DNA of 64,000 nt from Mesostigma viride. Lineage: Eukaryota > Streptophyta > Mesostigmatophyceae > Mesostigmatales > Mesostigmataceae. The DNA lies in assembly GCA_009746045.1 (NCBI GenBank), contig RPFO01000026.1, positions 1,182,015-1,246,014 on the forward strand, written 5' to 3'. Made by a program: the position numbers and the translations under genes. The notes beneath the pieces were generated by a model, which saw only the letters and a list, made by a program, of their open reading frames with translations, was not told the DNA's origin and did not search any database. Shown piece after piece: positions 44,533 through 55,000 of this stretch (the stretch's first letter is position 1; every line of letters begins with the position of its first letter).

Positions 44533-47500
44533 CTACTGCCGCCGGCGACGGTTCTTCTTGACGGGCCCGCTGGCCACCGAGGCGGCTGCAGGGTCGAGGC
44601 TACTGGCGGCACTAGCCGACGACTCTGTTGCGTTGTTCAGCATTACGGATGTGGCAGAGCATAATGGTTGTGGCATGGCATTATGATTGTGCAGCAGCAC
44701 GATGGGCAGCGCAGCACCAGGGACCACCCAATACAGCAGCACAACACATTTGGGCATGGCACCCAACGCCATCCAAAAAAGTCATGAGCCCCGTTGCCTC
44801 CGCCATGACTTTCCCTCCCACTCAATTCCATCTAGGCCATCACAGCTTTCCAGCCACCAGACCTGTCCTCCCTCACAACTTCATCTGGGCCATGCGATCC
44901 GAATAAGACGGAATGCCACGCGCGTCAGAGTCACTTGTCTCACAAAAAAAAATACTCTGCCCTTGGGTACGAGGTGGGTCTGACGGCTTGCTGACCAAGC
45001 GAGGCAAAAAGGATGAAGATTTGCAAGCAAGCATGGAGAACAGAAGCACACAAGGCGCATGGGTGCAGATGAGACGAGGCGCATGGGTGCAGATGAGACG
45101 AGGCGCATGGGTGCAGATGAGACAAGGCGCATGGGTGCAGATGACACGAGGCGCATGGGTGCAGATGAGACGAGGCGCATGGGTGCAGATGACACGAGGC
45201 ACATAGGTGCAGATGAGACGAGGCGCATGGGTGCAGATGAGACGAGGCGCATGGGTGCAGATGAGACAAGGCGCATGGGTGCAGATGACACGAGGCGCAT
45301 GGGTGCAGATGAGACGAGGCGCATGGGTGCAGATGAGACGAGGCGCATGGGTGCAGATGACACGAGCGGCACGAAATCCATGGACTGCAGCACTACGAAG
45401 ATAAGCCGTCTGATATTAGTCGTCAAATACTAGTTGTCTGACACTAGTTGTCATATTGAATACCATCAAGGATGTTTTCCCGTCGTGCCTTGCTGCCAGA
45501 CAGGGAGCAGCGTGGTTAAGAGGTTTGCTGATCACGCTTCCACGCCCCATCCCTCCTACTTTGCTCATGCACCTGTTCGTGCCTTGACAACTAGCGCACG
45601 CACGGCACATCCCTCGTACCATGCTGTCAGACAACCCTGGGAACCAAAACAGGGTGCCTATCATCCCACATCGTGTGCGTAATGCGTGTCTCTGGTCATC
45701 CTTAGGGGGGATGGGCCACCCTTGGTGCACGCACCGTCCGTCCTGCATGGCCAAAGCGAAGAGAAAAGGGTGCCTACCAAGCCACATAGTGGGGGTGTGT
45801 TTCACGTTATGTGTAGAGAAACTTGCTCCCTTGCCCCCTCGCCTGCTCGCGCCCTCTCCCGCTCGCGCCCTCGGCCCCTCGCGCCCTCGGCCCCTCGCGC
45901 CCTCGGCCCCTCGCCCGTCCGCCCCTCCCCCCTCGGCCCCACGCCCCGTCGGCCCCTCGGCCCCTCCCCCCTCGGCCCCTCCCCCCTCGGCCCCTCCCCC
46001 CTCGGCCCCTCCCCCCTCGGCCCCTCCCCCTCGGCCCCTCCCCCTCGGCCCTCCCCCCTCGGCCCCTCCCCCTCGGCCCCTCCCCCTCGGCCCCTCCCCC
46101 TCGGCCCCTCCCCCTCGGCCCTCCCCCTCGGCCCTCCCCCTCGCCCCCCCCTCGCCCCCCCCCTCGGCCCCTCCCCCTCGGCCCCTCCCCCTCGCCCCCC
46201 CCTCGGCCCTCCCCCCCCCCCTCGCCCCCCCCCCTCGGCCCCTCCCCCTCGACCCTCGCCGTCTCGACCCTCGCCCCCGGCCCCCGTGCCCCCTTGCCGC
46301 CTTGCCGCCTTGCCCCTTGCCCTCTTGCCCCCTTGCCCCTTGCCCCTTGCCCCCTTGCCCCCTTGCCCCCTTGCCCCCTTGCCGCCTTGCCGCCTTGCCG
46401 CCTTGCCGCCTTGCCGCCTTGCCCCCTTGCCCCCTTGCCCCCTTGCCCCCTTGCCCCCTTGCCCCCTTGCCCCCTTGCCCCTTGCCCCCTTGCCCCTTCC
46501 CCCTTGCCCCCTTGCCCCCTTGCCCCCTTGCCCCCTTGCCCCCTTGCCCCCTTGCCCCGTTGCCCCCTTGCCCCTTGCCCCGTTGCCCCCTTGCCCCTTG
46601 CCCCCTTGCCCCCTTGCCCCCTTGCCCCCTTGCCCCCTTGCCCCCTTGCCCCCTTGCCCCTTGCCCCTTTGCCCCTTTGCCCCCTTGCCCCCTTGCCCCC
46701 TTGCCCCCTTGCCCCTTGCCCCTTGCCCCCTTGCCCCCTTGCCCCTTGCCCCCTTGCCCCCTTGCCCCTTGCCCCCTTGCCCCTTTGCCCCCTTGCCGCC
46801 TTGCCTCCTTGCCTCCTTGCCGCCTTGCCCCCTGCCCCCTCCCCACTTGCCTCCTCGCCCCCTCTCCCCTTGCCCCCTTGCTCCCTTGCCCCTTGCCGCC
46901 TTGCCCCCTTGCCCCCTTGCCCCCTTGCCCCCTTGCCCCCTTGCCCCCTTGCCCCTTTGCCCCCTTGCCGCCTTGCCTCCTTGCCTCCTTGCCGCCTTGC
47001 CCCCTGGCCCCTCCCCACTTGCCTCCTCGCCCCTCTCCCCTTGCCCCCTTGCCCCCTTGCCCTCTTGCCCCTTTGCCCCCTTGCCGCCTTGCCTCCTTGC
47101 CTCCTTGCCGCCTTGCCCCTGGCCCCCTCCCCACTTGCCTCCTCGCCCCCTCTCCCCTTGCCCCTTGCCCCCTTGCCCTCTTGCCCCCTTGCCGCCTTGC
47201 CCCCTTGCCCCCTTGCCCTCTTGCCCCCTTGCCGCCTTGCCCCCTTGCCCCCTTGCCCCCTTGCCCCCTTGCCGCCTTGCCGCCTTGCCGCCTTGCCGCC
47301 TTGCCCCCTTGCCGCCTTGCCCCCTTGCCGCCTTGCCGCCTTGACCGTCCCACATAATGCGCATGTGATATCGCCACGTGTCCTACCTCAAGGGCTTGAC
47401 CCCATGACCACTACTGACTACTGCCGTACGCACCGTCCATCCCGCGCGCCATGAGCGAGAAGAAGAGGTTGTTGAGCTTCTCCATGCGCTTCACGTCCTG

Positions 47501-49929
47501 GACCTCGCTCGTGCGGTACTTGAGGCACTGGCAGCCGCGAGCAGGGGGTGGTAACGCACGCACGGGCAGTGTTGGTGGTGTTGGTGTTGGTGGCGAATAG
47601 TAGGGGGGGGGGGGGGGGGGAAGTGGGGGGGGTGATGTGAGACAACCAGCGTGGGTGCAGGAGCAAGGGGGGGCCAAGGGGTCAAGAGGTCTCCAGATTG
47701 CGAGGTTGCGAGAGCGTGAGGGCGCGAGCGCGCGAGGACGCGAGGGCGCGAGGGCGCGAGGGTGAGAAGACGAGAGGGTGAGAGGGTGAGAGGGCGAGAG
47801 GGAAAAGGGGCAAGGGGGGCAGGAGACGCCCCGGGCAACTAGATACTAAATTCACTAGTTTATGTTTGTGAAAAAGCAACGTGAAATGCGGACGTCCACG
47901 AGGGTTTGAAGAGAGACAACCAATATGGTGGGGGGGGAAGGGCAGGGGAGGAGGCGACATCCCGGGACGTAGGGAAATAGGGGCACAGGGAAGCAGGGAA
48001 ATAGGGGCACAGGGAAGTAGGGAAATAGGGGCACAGGGAAGTATGGAAATGGGGGCACAGGGAACTAGGGAAATAGGGGCACAGGGAACTAGGGGCAAAG
48101 GAAACAGGGGCATGAGGAAGCAGGGACATGAAAAGGCGCATGGGCGCATGGGCGCATGGGCGCATGGGCGCATGGGCGCATGGGCGCATGGGCGCATGGG
48201 CACGTGGAGGCAAAAGGGCAAAAAGGCTCAGACTTAATCACAACTTCAAAAGGCATGGGACTAGGGGCAAGGGCAGAGGGGCACGACGTGCACAGCCGGC
48301 CCTGGCACTGCTGCAGTCCCTACTGGCATGGCACCCACCCATGTACCAGGCCGCATACTTATCCCGCATCTACGATTGCTCGACTTGAAAGGGGTTGCCT
48401 TGCGAAGCCGTAGTACCGTTCTTTGGACGGCCTTGTACCTGACCCTGCGTGTGGTGCCAACCAAGGAAGGGCAACCCTGTCTGCCCCAAACTATGTAGCC
48501 TATCCCAAGGAGCTGACCACCAGCACACATCTCTTGATTTTCCCAGTGACGGTATGGCTCTGCCTATTTGAGCCATGACTTCATCCCGCCTAATTAATTG
48601 ACCAATGGTTTGACCTATTTTACCTATCTGTTGACCGGTGACTTTGTTGGCCGGTGGTTTGCTAGCCTGCCTTTTTGACAACCGGCAGGGGCCAGGGACT
48701 GGGTGACTGGCTAGGGGCGGGCCAGCGAAGGAGGGCGAGGACTGGAGAGGACCCGGGAGGACAAAGCAGACTGGCTGAGTCCACACATAGAGGGGCCATC
48801 CTAGTAGGAGTAATAGCGGGAGCGTATCAATCTGTAATATACATTGATGCGTACATCAATGCGTACGTCAACATGTAATAGATATAGATATGTCATGTGA
48901 ATATGTGATTCGTTGGAACATGTGGCCCCACCGGCGAGATACGAGGAGTGGAACTACAGGAGAGCGTCTGAATAGGAGCATTAGGGGCGCGAATAAGCCG
49001 CAGATGGGCTATCAGGCACCAGTGACACCATGCCAGCAGCAAGAAAGAGTAGATTTTAACTGCTGCCAAGGTTATAACACGATTGCCTGAACCAGAGCAC
49101 GTGACAAGGATGCAGGGGATGCTCGGGAATGCGGAAAAAGACACCCAGGAGACACCCAGGAACTACCTGTCCATTTAGAATCAACAACCTGAGTACTTAT
49201 TTCTATCTACCAAGTTTTACTAGAAGTCCGCTGCCATGGCCGCACAAGTTGGCATCAGAATCAGGCCCACCCTAACATAGTTATCCAAACCAAAGAAGCA
49301 CAGCGTGCCGGGGCGGGGGTGTACGTGCGGGTTGTCTGTAGCATCTATCAGTAGGGTGCACTGGCTCCCGCAGGACATATCTGTTGACCCCCCCCCCCCC
49401 CTTTCCTCTTCCGCGCCGCAGAGTTGTGAGAGGCCGAAACTCCCCCAGTTGCTATCTTGAAGCATGCAACGAAGCACAACGCAACGTATCTTTCCCATTT
49501 GCTTATCGGCTTCCACAGCTCACCGTGACGTTGTCCGTAACTTTTAAGACTAGCTTTCCCTCTTTGTGACGATACTTGATGACGTAACGAGCCTGCGAAC
49601 GAGGGACCAAACGTTGTGAGAACAACCAGCAGATTAAATTGAAGCAGGGTAGTGTCTCATCTAGTCCATCAAAACGTAATGCCTAAGGCAGGCACGGGAG
49701 CTGGGATGCGAACCTACATGAACAGGGTCGTGCCGATAAAGCAATTCTGCTTTCTCCGCAAAGTCCTCCCATGCTGCAAAGATAGGAAAGCCAAGAACAA
49801 CGCAGTCACGTAGGCAGCAGTTAAGTGATTTAGCGGTAGCTCATTATCATTTTAGATATTATATATCATTGTTCGTTGCCGACACAAAGAATGACTGGAA
49901 TTGTTGCTCTTACCATCAATATACACCAT
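44533..49929 (-). CDS. SRP9: Signal recognition particle 9 kDa protein (SRP9), five exons
   Basis: Exons on minus, all GT-AG with exact phase: 49929-49914 (ATG, MVYID), 49773-49718, 49592-49524, 47527-47434 and 44624-44533 with the stop. The product is 108 residues. Recognition rests on the order MVYIDAWEDFAEKAELLYR, then RYVIKYRHKEGKLVLKVTDN, then CLKYRTSEVQDVKRMEKLNN and LFFSLMARG, which follows plant and animal SRP9 throughout, plus a basic tail ending VKKNRRRRQ. SRP9 pairs with SRP14 on the Alu domain of SRP RNA and slows translation during targeting to the endoplasmic reticulum. The first exon is only 16 bases. Intron 3 (about 2 kb) holds short tandem repeats, and intron 4 (2.8 kb) a 24-base array and a 1.5-kb C-rich array on the plus strand. 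No defect is visible, so it is probably functional. Very long open frames over intron 4 are repeat artefacts. Confidence 0.92.
45053..45366. repeat. 24-base minisatellite, 13 copies, SRP9 intron 4
   Basis: Unit GCATGGGTGCAGATGAGACGAGGC type, with GACACG, GACGAG and GACAAG variants at one place. The period of 24 keeps frames open on both strands; these have no other sign of coding. Confidence 0.95.
45830..47345. repeat. C-rich minisatellite of 1.5 kb, SRP9 intron 4
   Basis: Two zones: 45830-46270 with units like CGGCCCCTCCCCCT (about 14 bases), and 46280-47345 with units like CCCCCTTG/CCGCCTTG (9-10 bases), including longer blocks (around 46790-46860, 46960-47040 and 47080-47160) that repeat as a group with the words CTTGCCTCCTTGCCTCCTTG. 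The SRP9 transcript reads the G-rich strand, so G-quadruplexes in the intron RNA are likely. Five frames stay open over hundreds of codons; none is a gene. Confidence 0.95.
47600..48240. repeat. Short tandem repeats in SRP9 intron 3
   Basis: A G run lies at 47604-47620. 47700-47810 holds GCGAGAGG/GTGAGAGG-type units. 47968-48105 has units of about 21 bases of the type AATAGGGGCACAGGGAAGTA, and 48136-48200 has eight units of GCGCATGGG. The remainder of intron 3 (48241-49523) shows no supported feature. Confidence 0.8.
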
Positions 49930-50997
49930 GTTGAAACCTGTACTTTCAAGCGCGGCTATACGATAAGTATCTCCATCCCACTGCCGCACAGGCTGGCATT
50001 TATCTATGAGGAAAATAACCGTAATAACGTACCCCTTGCTAATGAGGTTTCAAGCATTGGTGGGAAACCTATCGAACGAGGATGGCGATGGCAGCCTCTT
50101 GCTCTAACCTTGGTGCCCCACTGCAGTGCCCAGTGCCCACTACAGTCATTCACGCCTGAAGTTGGGGTTAAGTTGGTGTTCACGCCTTAAGGTGGGTCGC
50201 ATAGGAATTCTGCTTGGTTTAAAGTAGTTCAGAATAGTATGTTCAAGTATCTGCAGTTAAAATTAAAACATCTAATAACATCTTTTCACGCCTTAAGTTG
50301 GTATCACGCCTACATTTATTGCCCAATTTACCATCGAACCCAACGGAAGGCGTGAATGACTTTATTGTTCCCAAGGCCTCTGGTGCTTGCAAGTTGCAGG
50401 TGTCAGTCACCAAACAGATACAGTACATCGTAAACAACAGATTCATATTGGAATCCAACGCCGCGGGTCATGGTCGGCCCAGGTCGGGTCCCGACGGCCG
50501 ACAGAGATGCTTTGCCGGGGGCGCGCCGGCCTGCCGTATACCGGTCTATACATAACGGTATGGTGCCGAGTGCCGACAGGCGACAGGCCGACAGCCCGAC
50601 ACCAAGCGAGTCCGAACGCAGGTGGAGAACGGTGGCGAAGCAGGAGGGGTGACATCTCCAGGCAAAATTTCCTGGATACTAGGGGGCCGTCCCAGGGCCT
50701 GACTGCTGCGGTAAGCGCCGGCCGGCCCCTGAATTGAAATAGGGGCTGGCGAGTAAAACGAGGGTCGGCGGCGGTGCCCCCGTATTACTGGCCCCCAATA
50801 GCGCAGCGCTACGTGGCCGAGCTGCGGCACCACGTGGCCGAAGATGCGGCACCACGTGGCCAGATGAGGCGCCACGTGGCTTGATGCCGGCATGCCTCTC
50901 CGGCGACAGGCAATTTCCAGGTAAATAGGTGTACGTTTATTCCAAATATAGCCAGTAGTTAATTCCTGCTAAGCCTAGGGTATCAAGATGTCAGTGG
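49930..50997. promoter_or_regulatory. SRP9 upstream spacer with four G-box-like words
   Basis: No gene is supported. 50160-50345 has scattered CACGCCTTAAG/CACGCCTGAAGTTGG words. At 50808-50880 the word (C/T)ACGTGGC occurs four times at 18-29-base spacing within units of GCGGCACCACGTGGCC; CACGTG is the core of plant G-boxes. It is about 900 bases from the SRP9 start, so the link to that gene is only a guess. Confidence 0.25.
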
Positions 50998-51800
50998 CTA
51001 AAACGGAGCCTTACTAGACCACGGAAGCCACTGGACTTCTAATGGGTTGTCATTGGGCATGTGGGTAAAGATCATGTTTTTGCCCATGAGGTCATGAAAG
51101 ATCTCAAGTGGGCTGGGCTTATCCTGGTCCGCGCCAGGGTCCCAGATTTTGTTTTGTTCATTTGCAACCATCCAGTAGCGTCGCATGCCGGAGTTCCATA
51201 GGTAAATGAAGCGTGAGAGAACCCCAGCTTTGTCGAAAACTGTGCGCCTATTGAACACCACATCGTTTCGCACCGTCCAGATTGTATATAACATGCATGT
51301 GCGGAGCCATATCCACGCTTGTTGTGAAAAGGTGAGCTCACGGCCAGGGGTGCCAGTGATGCCAAAGATAATTGAGCGGGTAGACACCGGCATGATAGGC
51401 TCAGATGTCCAGGCTGCCCATAAACCAATCAACCAGGTCCAAATTCCCTGGAGGTTACACCATAAAAATCGGTGTTCCACAGTTTCAGTGGGCTTGGTAC
51501 ATAAACAAGTAGCAGGGTGGTGAAATCGCCGGTGGAGGATCTCCCCGACCCCGATGGACCGGTGCATCAAGAGGTGTTGTACGTCGGTCGCGCGGCGATC
51601 AATCAGCGGGTGGTCCGCGGCGAGGGTGATGTTGCGGACCCAGGTGTGGCCAGGCCACTCAGTACTGAGCGCCCCAGCGTGTCCGTCCGGGGTGGAATTG
51701 ATGGTTTTTATGCCGGAGCATTGTGTAGCCCCATTCTGCCGTGTACTCGTAAAGGCCTTTTACAATTCTGCTGTCGGCCGGGCCCACTTCGAATGTTCCG
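50998..51800 (-). pseudogene. LINE-type C-terminus with reverse-transcriptase zinc-binding domain
   Basis: The minus frame, open from about 51800 to the stop at 50998, contains HPLIDRRATDVQHLLMHRSI, then CLCTKPTETVEHRFLWCNLQ and GIWTWLIG. This matches the zf-RVT pattern at the end of many plant and algal LINEs (C-x2-C-x4-E-T-x-EH-x-F-x-x-C). A helical AWIWLRTCMLYTIWTVRNDV segment follows. No reverse transcriptase core precedes it here, so it is 5'-truncated. It is a different LINE type from families A, B and C. Confidence 0.7.
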
Positions 51801-52065
51801 CGGTCCAAGCCAAGTGTGTGACACTTTTCCTTCAATTTTGAGGCAAAAATCTTGAATTTTGGCTTGCGAACGTATAAATTTCACGTAAATATTACAATTT
51901 GTGGGTATTTATCTCATTGTAAGTCTCGTGTGACATAAAAACTTTACATTAGCGTGAAATTGCATTGTTTCATTGAAGAATATCATGGATACATTCGTCG
52001 CACTTGAGACGGAGTCGACTGAATTTACTAAAGACTCGTCCAACATAAAATAAACTCTTCGAACG
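51801..52065. other. Spacer, nothing recognised
   Basis: AT-rich spacer between the LINE fragment and the stop of the 52-57 kb gene; it should include that gene's 3' UTR. No motif could be assigned. Confidence 0.4.
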
Positions 52066-55000
52066 TCACTTCTTATTCTTGCTCCTTGCTTCTGCTTCCA
52101 ATTTCTGCTGTTCTGTTTTGGACTTCTTCCTCTTTGGATCGATGGACATCGCAGGTGCCCACTTTGCCACATCATTCCAACTCTTTCCGTCAATCAGAGT
52201 CACCACCTTCTTCACATAGTCCAAAGGCATCCAGAACTTGCCCCTATGCAACTTTCCGCCCTCTGTCTCTTCTGGAAAAAACTTCATGCAAACGTCCCTC
52301 CATTTCCGATCGTATCCACCTACCTGCCCGTACAACTTCACCTCCTGTAACTTGGTATACTTTTGCTTTTCCCTACTCGCATTGGCCCTTCTCATGGTGT
52401 TCTCGGCCCACCCATCAATCCAGAAGCACTCCGGTGCTCCGTGTTTCTGTTCCCCGTCCATAAGTCTCATCCACAGCGTAGGCTTCTCATAAGGCTCTTG
52501 GCTCTGCGCATTCGCTTCCACCCCTTCAGACTGAGCAGCAAGTTTAGCTGCAGGACCGAAGCCCACCGCAGCGTTCGCCCGCACCACATCATTACCTGCG
52601 CGTAACCAATCGGCACATCAACGACGGACTAAAGTCAACGTAGATAGATTGCAAACGAATTAAAAAAAAAATTCAGGATACATGCCACGACCAAAACAGC
52701 GATTTCCTCACCCTTTGTTATTCCTTTCTGAGCTCGAGTAGCAGCTGTCTTGGGTCGAGACGAGCCGGAAGACTTGGAGGGCGCGGCAGGCTTCTTCCTC
52801 CCCTCAGACGTCGCTCTGCGAGTTGACCCTCCTGCCCCTCCACCCCTTGCCCTTCCATCACCCCTTCGCCTCCCTCCATCTTCCTCCTCCTCGTCGTCAT
52901 CCCCCTCCTCCTCCCCTCCCCTCCTCCTCCTCCTCCCCTCCTCCTCCTCCTCCTCCTCCTCCTCCTCCTCCTCCTCCTCCTCCTCCTCCTCCTCCTCCTC
53001 CTCCTCCTCCTCTCCTCCTCCTCCTCCTCCTCCTCCTCCTCCTCCTCCTCCTCCTCCTCCCCTCCTCCCCCTCCTCCCCCTCTCCCCCTCCTCCCCCTCC
53101 TCCCCCTCCTCCCCCTCCTCCCCCTCCTCCCCCTCCTCCTCCTCCTCCTCGGAGGAGGATGATGATGACTCGACTGGCTGCCTTCGAAGCTCTTTCTTGG
53201 GATACTTTGAAACGCGCGTAGGCGCGGAAGGAGCGACAGGCCGGGCAGAAGCGCCAGGCTCAGCTTCATCTTCGTCGTCCGAGATTTGAACAACTGCCTT
53301 TCGAAGCTTTTTGGAAGGGTGTGACTCCGGCTGCGGCTGGACAGACGGCCGCTGCCCACCCTTCCCTTTGTCCCGCGTCTTCTGCGGTGACGACTTCTCT
53401 CCCCCCTTAGACGTCTTCTGCGGTGACGACTTCTCTCCCCCCTTAGACGTCTTCTGCGGTGACGACTTCTCTCCCCCCTTAGACGTCTTCTGCGGTGACG
53501 ACTTCTCTCCCCCCGTAGACGTCGCTCTGCGAGTCGACCCTCCTTCCTTTCCACCCTGTCCCTCGCCTCCCTCGTCCCATCCGAATCTCCTTCCGCGTCA
53601 TCCTCAGCCTTCCTCTTCTTCGCCAATGACGTCCACGAGACGTCAGGCATCTTCCCCATCCGAACCAGTAAGTCTTCGAAGCCATCCAATGACTTCTTTC
53701 CGCCAAAAACGACCACGATGGGACGCAACTCCTCGAAAAACTGCGTCGCTAGCTCGATAAGCTTCCTGTGGTAACCGGAATTGCGTTCGACAGTTGTCTT
53801 TTTTGGAGGAACCATAAAGAGGTCATGGTCACCCCACCAGAAGTCCTTGAAGGACGTCCACTTGCGGCCGAACTCACCATCCAAATTCAGGATTCTACAG
53901 CACGGTAATGGCGTCAGGCCATCGTCTTGCCTCGCGAAAGTGGATGGGAAGCCCTCACCGTCGCCCACCGCCACCTCCGCCGCCACCCTCCTCACAAATG
54001 CCTTCTTCCTGTCAGGGCCGCCTTTAGGGAGACTATGAGAAGAATACCAGACGGTCATCTGATCCCAGGAAATGCTGCGCCAGTTATACTCAATCGGCTC
54101 AGCACTTTTCTCTTCCACCTTCTCCCCCCCTTTCCCTGCAACTTTCTCCTTCGCCTCAACCACCGCCTCCTTCTTCCCTTCCCCTCCTTCCATCTTTTTT
54201 TGATAGTGGAGATACAAGTCCTTGTCCAGAAGGCCGTGCGAACCCTTCATGCTGAAGTTCGGAGCGGTTTTGTCGAGGAGATCCACTAGATCGATGGTGC
54301 TATCCATCAGATCCTTTCTCGGAATCCTTAGGTGATTGGCAAGACCTTCGGACTTTAAGAGGTAGGCGACATTGCGCGTGATGATGACGGCCTTCTCCCA
54401 AAATGCCAGGAATCGATCGACGACGTCCTTGTTCCTTGGCATCCGGTTAAGTAGTCGTAAGCCGAACACCTCTTCAAATAAGCGAGAAGCCTTGTACTCC
54501 ATATCAGCCCCCCCCTTACATTCGCCATCCAAGTCGGGCTTTTCCTGAAACTTAATAAGGATGAATTGGCGAACGCACTCAAGTACGTCCTTGGCCAACT
54601 CCACCAACTTTGACAGCTTTTCGGGCCCAACCTCCCCACTCATGATGCATTCACACACAGCGTCCATCATCGGAAACGACGCCAGGTTCCTTACAGACGT
54701 CCAGGACACCTTTTGCCCCTTCTTGGTGCCCTCGGCGTTAGCGAACCGGCATCTGAGAGTCATAGTCTCCTCAGAAGCTGGTGTGACTGAATTCTCATCA
54801 TCCGGCCTGGCCTTTGTGAGGCGCAGGAAGGTGTTCGCCAGAACTCGATTGTAATTTGAAATTTGGGAAGGTTGGGCCTTGTTTTTTTTCCGCTCGCCTT
54901 CTTCCTCCCTCAACTCCCCCTTATCCTCCTTACTCCCCTCCAAACTCCCTTCCCTCCCGACTGATTGTTTGGTGGCCGGCAGGATGTACGTCAGCAGGTT

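Noticed and set aside
44195-44686. 163-codon plus frame
   Set aside because: It overlaps the last SRP9 exon in antisense and has no recognisable content.
45053-45366. CRISPR-like regular repeats (also 14984-15859)
   Set aside because: Units are directly contiguous with no unique spacers, in an intron of a eukaryotic gene.
45416-47454. Open frames of 400-650 codons on both strands (Pro/Leu/Cys-rich and Gly/Lys/Arg-rich)
   Set aside because: They are translations of the C-rich minisatellite in SRP9 intron 4; five frames are open at once and no non-repetitive domain exists.
49680-49775. tRNA-like look (GGTTCGCATCCC, with GGCACG pairing to CGTGCC)
   Set aside because: No cloverleaf or anticodon arm can be built, and 49718-49773 is an SRP9 exon with exact phase.
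52718-53570. Arg-rich C-terminal part of the 837-codon minus frame (RRRRLRGERSRH repeats)
   Set aside because: The neighbouring frame gives GGEKSSPQKTSK repeats and then joins the last exon in phase at 52712/52595, so the Arg-rich reading follows a frameshift.
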